Of a stretch of 64,000 nucleotides of DNA, positions 57,383 to 64,000 are shown in pieces. Under the pieces are notes generated by a model that saw only the letters and a list, made by a program, of their open reading frames with translations, did not search any database and was not told where the DNA came from. A program made the position numbers and the translations under genes. The number at the start of each line of letters is the position of its first letter. The first letter of the stretch is position 1. This stretch comes from Neostapfia colusana (Eukaryota > Streptophyta > Magnoliopsida > Poales > Poaceae), in the NCBI GenBank assembly GCA_030760725.1, contig JASWHV010000011.1:12549501-12613500 (forward strand). Direction: 5' to 3'.

Positions 57383-60300
57383 GACAAATAGTGAAGCATC
57401 ATTTATTACAAGCCAGGTGTCGAATATAAATAAGTCTTACATAGCATACGTCTCGATGGACGATAATAAGTTCATAATATGTAAATAAAATAGCAGCGGA
57501 ATATAAATCTTGTGGGCTCTGTCACATGCGTTGCCCGGGGGACACCGTGAACCTAGAATCCTTCCTCGGGACCAAAGTCTTGGTCATTAAACACCACATC
57601 ATTCTCTTGACCTGAGCAGCAATATAAACCAACATAAAAGCAAGTTTGAGTACCGTGGGTACTCAGCAAGTGTGGGAAAGTTATGTCATGCATGGCTAGA
57701 GCAAGGAGAGGTTGAACTCATGGTTAAAGCACTACGCAATTAATACCTATCACCTTAGCTTATTAAGCACCTACATTACTACATAGGTGAAATGAATCCC
57801 AATCCCTCAACACATCATCATTATCAAATAAACATAGTCTCATCTCCAATGTTAAGCTTCCCGCTTAACAACCACAACTTCCCAATTCATCATCCTCTAA
57901 TCATGAAGTCCAAGCCACTCTTGACTGTGAGCACGGCTGTCATGACAGTTTTGACTCTGCAGAGTTTGCACCACTGTACCCACATGTAGTGATTTCATCC
58001 CCCGTTGTCGGGTGGACTAAAAGAACCTCCATTATGCCAGTGGCCGCGAACCACATTCACACTTCCCAGGAGTGTAGCCAGGAGATCACTACGAGGCCTT
58101 TACAAAGGGATTCCCGACGAGCGTGGGCCCACTGAGGTTTCACCCCTAACAGCATACAAGAGGCTCCAACCCCGCTGCAGTGGCCCCCTCTTGAGCCTTG
58201 CGGTTCATATGGTAGTCCAGCTGACACCTATTCCCCGCACCATCCAACACACCCATACTACGCCGGGGATACACCTAACTAATTGGCCAAGCTGCCCCAT
58301 CTCAGCATGTGGTTGGCACGGTAAAGCCAGGTTACATGCTCCATGAATCGGTCCTTAGGATCCAGGCAAGTACTAAACAAAAACCTGAGTCTCGTGCACC
58401 GAGCACCAACCAAATCATCCGACTTGCCTCGATCCCTACCTCTACATAACTCATAATATCTCATACAAGAGTAAGGTAAATAAATTGATGATCTCATATC
58501 CCAATTATCACATTATAAGCATGGCTAAGCATAAGCAAATAAATAAATGACATGATAAAATAAATCCCAACCCAAGCTACAAGTAAACAAGGTAATGCAA
58601 TTCTAGGGAAACTTCCTAGCATGGGTTTCATATTTCAATTGACAATGCAATTAATTCTATCTACACATCCTAGTATAGGATCAAAGTGGTCAAGGACACT
58701 TTCCTTCTTCCTGCTGCTCTGGGAATGGAAAGTCTTGGTCCTGAAAGGGGATAACTTGCTCTGGGGCAGGTTCTACTTATGCCAATACACATAGCAAAAG
58801 AAAAAAACAATCCATAAGACATAGTTCACACTTTCACTTCATACAAAACATACATACCTATGAAAGTCATTCACATTTCTAAGTGTTGTGGTTACTCTAC
58901 ATGTGTTGATTTTTGGCCTACATGCACTTTTAAACATATGTATATGATTTCTAAGCTTTTGTATTCAGATTTCTGTTTGCACACTATATATGAATTTCCA
59001 TTTGAACAAATTCTTTATATTTAATTAATACACTTCTTAGCTACCATGTTTGCATGAAAGTAATTTCCTATTCCAAATAGGTTTTCAGATCTTCTATAAA
59101 ATCCTAAATTGAAGCTTTTGGATTTGGAGAACTCATTTATCATTTTCTAATTATGCATACCTATTTTCCTATATTTTTCAGATTTATTTTCTATGCTTAA
59201 AAGTGAGTTTTAATATTAAATAGTAGGACATATCATCTAAACATAATAGGTTCCGATCTAAAATATTAAATAATATATTTTTGAACTTCTCCTCTGATGT
59301 GAACTAATTTAAATTTATTTTTTCAGTTTTCAGAATTATTTCCTAGCCTAAAAATGTGTTTCTAGAACAAATAAATATGAACAATTCTTAGGCAGATTTT
59401 ATTTCAGCCTAAAATCTATTTTTAACTCATTCTAAAGTTTTCCATGTGCTAGGAGAGTTTAAATTTGAATTTGCACATGTGTTTGCCTTACCTTTTAAAT
59501 TTAAATCCTAGTCACATATTCAAATTTCTGAATTTAATATCATATAGGGTCAAAAAGGTAAATCCACCCTACTGCAGGGTCTAATTTACTATTTCATAAA
59601 TTTCCAGGGTTCTAACTACACATAACAGAGGGGTTTTCCTAATTTTTATTAAGTCCAGGGGCTAAAACTGATTTTTAAATGAATTTACACGAATTTCTGA
59701 AGTTCCAGGGGCTAGATCAGAAGTTTCCGGGGCTAGCTCGTGTTTTGCGAGATCCCTAGGGGGTAGCACGTAAGAATCCCGGCCTTTATAACGCGGGGCT
59801 GATGTGGACCGCCCGATTTAAAATAGACGGCTCAGATTAGATCGCCGAACCGGTACGTGCGGGTTTTATTTCTACCATGCGATTTAAAATAGACGGCCCT
59901 CAAGGGGCCACGTCGCCCTGGCCGGAGCCAGCCCGCGCGCACGGCTGCGCGCGGTGGCGGGGGCGGCGATCTCGCCGGCGCAGCTTCGGTTCCTTTCCGC
60001 TATACGTTAAAACTTGCAGTTTTTCACACGGATCGACTGCGGAAAGGTAGGGGAGCTCACCTAGGGGTTTCTCGGGCTTGGGGAGGTCGGAATTCGGCTC
60101 TGCGACGACGATGGTTGAAGCTGCTCCTCGTTGCTCGTCGGAACCGATGCTAGGGCGTGAAACTTGTCGCTTCCTTCACGTGCAGGGCTCCCTGGGGCGG
60201 TGGAGCACGATCAGTGTGTTAGATCAGAAAATCCGAGCAAGGATCGAAAGAAAACGGTGATGGAAGCTTCGGTTCTCACCGGAGAGAAGAACGGCTGATC

Positions 60301-60318
60301 GGGGGGGGGGGGGGGGGG
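60301..60318. repeat. 18-bp poly-G run in D 5' LTR
   Basis: G18, against G10 in the other LTR of D (28705-28714) and short mixed sequence in A. In the minus sense it lies about 20-40 bases downstream of the TATA candidate, near the expected transcription start. Confidence 0.85.
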
Positions 60319-60338
60319 AAACAGGGCGATTGTCGGCG

Positions 60339-60346
60339 TATAAATA
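60339..60346 (-). promoter_or_regulatory. TATA-box candidate in 5' LTR of D
   Basis: The minus strand reads TATTTATA at the equivalent LTR position. Confidence 0.5.
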
Positions 60347-60738
60347 GGCGAGGGAGGGCGGCGGTCTGTTGAGATCGAGTTGGGGGCGTCCGGGACCGGA
60401 AATCGGGCTGGGGCCGCGAGTTTCCGGAGGTCGGTTGCGATCGGGCGCGAGAGAAGAGTCCGGGCCGTTGGGGGCGCGCGGGGAAGGAGATGACACGCGG
60501 GCCCTGCGTGTCAGTGAGAGGAAGAGAGGGGCGCGCGGTCTTGGGCTGGCGCCGGGGATTGGGCCGGCTGGCGGGTTTCGGCCCACTGGCCGGTTGGGGT
60601 TTTTCTTTTTCTTTTTCCTTTTCTTTTCTGTTTTGATTTGAATTTGAATTCCAGTTTGAATTTGAATTTCTGCACCACATGCAATACGTCCAAATTTTTT
60701 TTAAAATTCCCCTCTTTAGCAGGTTTTGGGGTGTTACA

Positions 60739-60743
60739 AAATG
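60739..60743. repeat. Right target-site duplication of element D (AAATG)
   Basis: Second copy of the 5-bp duplication; C integrase resumes. Confidence 0.95.
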
Positions 60744-61099
60744 TGCTGATTTGGTTAACCGGTCAACGATTACCCAAATAGAATCATGGTTGTGAGAGGT
60801 CATCGGCAACCCGACGATGAAGTCCATACTCAAGTCTTCCCACTTCCATGCCGGTACTTGCAATGGTTGCAGCAGGCCTGACTTCTTCACATGGACGGCC
60901 TTGACTCTTCGACACGTATCACATTCTGAAACGTACTTTGCAACTTCTTGTTTCATACGTGTCCACAAAACTTCTTCTGGAGGTCTTGGTACATTTTATT
61001 GCTGCCCGGATGAATGGAAAATTTGGACAAATGAGGTTCATCCAAAATTTTCTTCCGTAGTCCCATATCCTGGTGTACTACAATACGGTCGTTGAATCA
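60744..61099 (-). pseudogene. pol: Element C integrase zinc finger and first core part
   Basis: Reads LRKKILDEPHLSKFSIHPGSNKMYQDL-like sequence, then after a small deletion near 60968 RMKQEVAKYVSECDTCRRVKAVH, LLQPLQVPAWKWEDLSMDFIVGLP (first Asp) and DSIWVIVDRLTKSAHF. It continues across the D insertion to 25718. TGA at 61097-61099 stands where B has Trp (GTLWFND). Confidence 0.88.
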
Positions 61100-62364
61100 C
61101 AAAGTACCTTCATCATCCTTCCGAAAGCATTTCATCTCTCCGTTGTCTATTCTCCGCCGTATGTGAGACATACCCTTGTCTCTTCGTTGAGCTTCAATGA
61201 TCTCCTCTCGAATGGTAGGGATGAGAGCGAGATTATAGAGTGCTCCATACGGGATGACACGGAGGCTTGGTTCTTCATCATCAATTTCAGTAATAGTAAG
61301 GTGATGGATATGCGCTTTACGACTGACTGCATCGGCGACCACATTCGCCTTTCCTGGACGATAATGAATCTCAAGTTCATAGTCTTTAATGAGCTCTAGC
61401 CATCTTCGTTGCCTCATGTTCAATTCTTTCTGAGTGAAGATGTACTTCAAGCTCTTGTGGTCGGTGTAGAGGTGTACAAGATTTCCGAGCAAGTAATGCC
61501 TCCACATCTTCAAAGCAAGGACCACGGAAGCTAACTCAAGATCATGAGTTGGATAATGCTGCTCATGATTTCTGGGTTGACAAGATCCATAAGCGTCCAC
61601 TCGTCCTTCTTGCATCAGCACACAGCCAATACCGATGCTAGATGCATCACAATAAACGTCGAATGGCTTCATCGTATCTGGCTGAGTAAGAACTAGGGCT
61701 GTTGTGAGATGCTTCACTAGAGTCTTGAAGGCTTGTTCACACGCAGCACACCACACAAATCTGGTATTCTTCTTTAATAATTCCGTCATCGGTTTAGCAA
61801 TCTTGGAGAAGCCTAGAATGAACCTCCGGTAATAACCCACTAAACCGAGGAAGCTACGGATTTCATGCACGGACTTTGGTGACTCCCATTTCTGTACTTG
61901 GATAATCTTACTCGGGTCTACAGCGATGCCCTCCACTGAAATAATTTGTCCGAGAAAAGGTACTTGATTAATCCAGAATTCACACTTGCTGAATTTTGCA
62001 TTGAGCTGATGATCTCGCATTCTTTGTAGCACAATATGCAAATGCTCAGCATGTTCTTTCTCTAGCTTGGAGTACACCAAGATATCGTCGATAAAGACCA
62101 CGACGGATTTATCCAACTCCGGCATGAACACTGAATTCATCAGGTAAATAAAGTGTGCCGGGGTGTTGGTCAAACCAAAAGACATAACAAGATACTCATA
62201 TAGTCCGTATCTCGTTGAAAAACCGTCTTCGGAATATCTTCTGCCCGGATTTTAATCTGGTGATATCCGGACCGAAGATCCATCTTCAAAAATACCTTCG
62301 CACCCACTAATTGATCGAAGAGCATATCACTGCGAGGTAGTGGATACTTGTTCTTGATGGTCAC
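61100..62364 (-). pseudogene. pol: Element C RT and RNase H
   Basis: The main frame 61097-62185 holds MSFGLTNTPAHFIYLMN, VVVFIDDILVYSK, SKCEFWINQVPFLGQIIS, FLGLVGYYRRF, RNase H FDVYCDASSIGIGC, HDLELASVV, YTDHKSLKYIFTQKEL and PGKANVVADAVSRK. The frame 62170-62364 holds MTIKNKYPLPRSDMLFDQLVG and FLKMDLRSGYHQIKI. One-base losses near 62218 and 62368 break the continuity. Confidence 0.92.
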
Positions 62365-63494
62365 GGCATTAAAGGACGATAATCAACACAAAGCCGTAGT
62401 GTTTCATCCTTCTTCTTGACAAACAACGCTGAACAACCCCAAGGTGACGAACTTGGTCGTATATAGCCCTTGCTCATTAGGTCATTCAGCTGTGTCTTCA
62501 ATTCTGCCAGTTCATTGGGTGCCATCTTATACGGCCTTCGTGATATCGGTGTTGTTCCTGGTATAAGTTCAATTTTGATCTCAACGTCTTGCTCGGGCGG
62601 CATGCCTGGTAAATCATCGGGAAACACATCCGGATACTCACGTACCACCGGAATGTCCTCTATCTTCACAGCTTCCGTGTGGTTCACTGTTGCAATCTGT
62701 TGCCGTCTGGCGCCCAGAATTAATATTTGAAGACCGTGCTGTGGGGAGTTGAGCTCAACGGTCCCAGAGCTGATGTTAAGAACTGCCTTGTGGTAATTCA
62801 ACCACGACATCCCCAAAATGACGTCGATCTTCAGACCCTCAAGAATAATGAGAGTCGTGGGGTATATTCTACCCCCTAAACAAAGAGGTGCTCGGGAGAC
62901 AACCGCGCTTGTGGTACTGCTGCCCCCGGGCGAAGATATGAGGTATTGCCTCTTTGTATAAGCTGTTTGGAGCTGATGTTGAGCCACAAAATATTTACTA
63001 ATGAAATTGTGTGTGGCACCGGAATCAAAGAGAATCAAAACCGGTAACTGATTCAGAGAAAACATCCCTGCTAAAGCGGCTTCTCCTTCCGGAACATCAT
63101 CAATCACGGTATAGTGAATGTTGCCCCTTATCTGCCCTCCTTTCTGCAGATTGAGGTACGGGTCATATTGTTGTAAATATGATGACCCGCAGCCTTGAGT
63201 TCCCTCCGGACAATACCTAGCATAATGGCCCATACGCCAGCAAGTGAAACACGGATGTCTCTCTAGTCCTTCGTTGACTTGCGGTTGGATGCTAGGTACA
63301 CATGGCTGCAGCCATAGAGCACAAATCACCATCTGATGCTTCTGCTGTGGAGGTGGTGCAAGTTGTGGAACTTGACCAGCAATCAACCTCTGAGGAGTTG
63401 ATCGTACATGTGGCCTCCCTCTTTCATCGGATGGTGTTTGATACACCATGCGGTACTTCTGAGGCACATCTTGTGCTGGCCTGCTCGATCTCAC
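62365..63494 (-). pseudogene. gag: Element C gag C-terminus, zinc knuckle, protease and RT start
   Basis: Begins abruptly in Gag linker sequence (PQKYRMVYQTPS, as in B APQKYRTVYLTPS); no ATG-started Gag exists. Zinc knuckle CFTCWRMGHYARYC (about 82-95, spacing kept), protease LILFDSGATHNFIS (about 157-159), LGMSWLNYHKAVL, VVREYPDVFPDDLPGMPPE, YIRPSSSPWGCSALFVKKKDE and LCVDYRPL, then a frameshift. Confidence 0.9.
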
Positions 63495-64000
63495 TCATTT
63501 TTATTTTCATGATATTCTACCCTTTCTCTCTTAGGACATTTCTGGTCATGCAGTTGGGTTTTCATTATCAACTAGTTTTAATGCAATCAAACAATTCAAA
63601 GCTATGATATCTAGAAATGGAAATACTTTATAAAACTGTTCAAATGCAAACCGGGGCTTGCCTGTTTTGCAGGTGACTAATATAAATAGTTAGTGAAGAT
63701 CACTTGAGGCTTGATCACTCGCTCTCCTCCCTCCTTGATCTTCACTTCAATTCCTTCACACGTTCTCACGTAGATGCTACACGATATGAATATGCATATG
63801 TATTTAATTGTAAAGCTTTTGCTAATAAGCTCTAATGACAAGTTTAAAAACTGGAAGTCTGTTTAAGAATTTAAAATGACACTGGTGCTAGTAGTTTGGG
63901 TTGGGTTTAAGCAATATGATCAAGTGTTAAGTTCTTGTCATCACTTGTGTGTTGATCACCTAAAGAGGTTGAACAGAACAGTGGTGATCCAGAGCTTCAA
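63495..64000 (-). repeat. 5' LTR of element C, remnant
   Basis: Sequence changes from gag to LTR at about 63495. gcaaaccggggcttgcc (63647 on) matches LTR F at 34434, and 63894-64000 matches 22166-22272 with four substitutions. No PBS lies between LTR and gag, so the U5 end is deleted. Confidence 0.85.

Larger units (their letters stand above)
25719..60738 (-). mobile_element. Element D: family-1 chromovirus carrying two nested insertions
   Basis: Spans 35 kb because it contains solo LTR F in gag and the E composite in orf0. Removing these and one copy of each TSD leaves about 12.66 kb, the same size as A and E. It is flanked by AAATG on both sides. In a 292-bp sample its two LTRs differ at seven sites. 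Confidence 0.95.
57306..60738 (-). repeat. 5' LTR of element D (3,433 bp)
   Basis: Pairs with 25719-29112. Ends ggggtgttaca then AAATG. Holds the inverted repeat (57344-57382), TATA candidate and poly-G run. No gene. Confidence 0.95.
60744..64000 (-). mobile_element. Element C, right part (integrase to gag remnant and 5' LTR remnant)
   Basis: Continuation of the C element on the minus strand; its outer end runs off the window. It lacks PBS, leader and gag N-terminus owing to a deletion near 63495. Confidence 0.9.

Noticed and set aside
60276..60968. 230-residue frame joining C integrase to D LTR sequence
   Set aside because: It is an accidental read-through across the D insertion boundary at 60738; only 60744-60968 is integrase.
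1..64000. CRISPR array, prophage or bacterial operon
   Set aside because: The repeats are LTRs and TSDs of plant retrotransposons; there are no regularly spaced short repeats and no bacterial genes.

Overview
The window is plant DNA, most likely from a large-genome grass (Poaceae). I infer this from the content: it is entirely nested Ty3/gypsy chromovirus-type LTR retrotransposons with very long LTRs (3.4-3.9 kb), initiator-Met-type primer-binding sites and integrases ending in a chromodomain. I found no host gene, tRNA, rRNA, CRISPR array or bacterial feature. Species cannot be told from the sequence.

Two families account for every base. Family 1 (elements A, D, E and solo LTR G; all read on the minus strand) has 3.4-kb LTRs whose plus-strand ends are tgtcacacccgg and gtgttaca. 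It has a single gag-pol reading frame and an extra 260-codon frame ('orf0') between the PBS and gag. Family 2 (B on the plus strand; C and solo LTR F on the minus strand) has 3.8-3.9-kb LTRs, a related gag-pol and no orf0. Both look like the Tekay/Del chromovirus clade.

Layout and order of events, read from 5-bp target-site duplications (TSDs) and split genes: C is the oldest host. It appears as 22166-25718 plus 60744-64000. B (11909-22165) inserted into the 3' LTR of C, and A (1-11908) then inserted into the leader of B. D (25719-60738) inserted into the integrase of C (TSD AAATG). Solo LTR F (33041-36955, TSD ATAAC) lies in the gag of D. E (38543-56976, TSD CCAAC) lies in the orf0 of D. LTR G (39557-42987, TSD GGTTG) lies in the 3' LTR of E. 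A 2,420-bp segment spanning G and the E LTR was then duplicated by unequal crossover. LTR-pair samples counted by eye agree with this order: C 4/107, D 7/292, A 8/420 and E 5/338 differences.

Every gag-pol copy is broken by nonsense codons, frameshifts or deletions, so none looks autonomous. E is the least damaged, but it has lost its PBS and the catalytic Glu of its integrase.

The most interesting signal is in orf0. In all three copies its first 22 codons align without gaps, from Met1, to the N-terminal tail of histone H3 (13 of 22 identical, including the uninterrupted TARKSTGG around H3 Lys9/Ser10). The positions of H3 Lys4, Lys14 and Lys18 are replaced. The five nucleotide differences between copies in this stretch are all synonymous. 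The same elements encode a chromodomain, the module that in other proteins reads methylated H3 Lys9. A retrotransposon-encoded H3-tail mimic is therefore a testable hypothesis.
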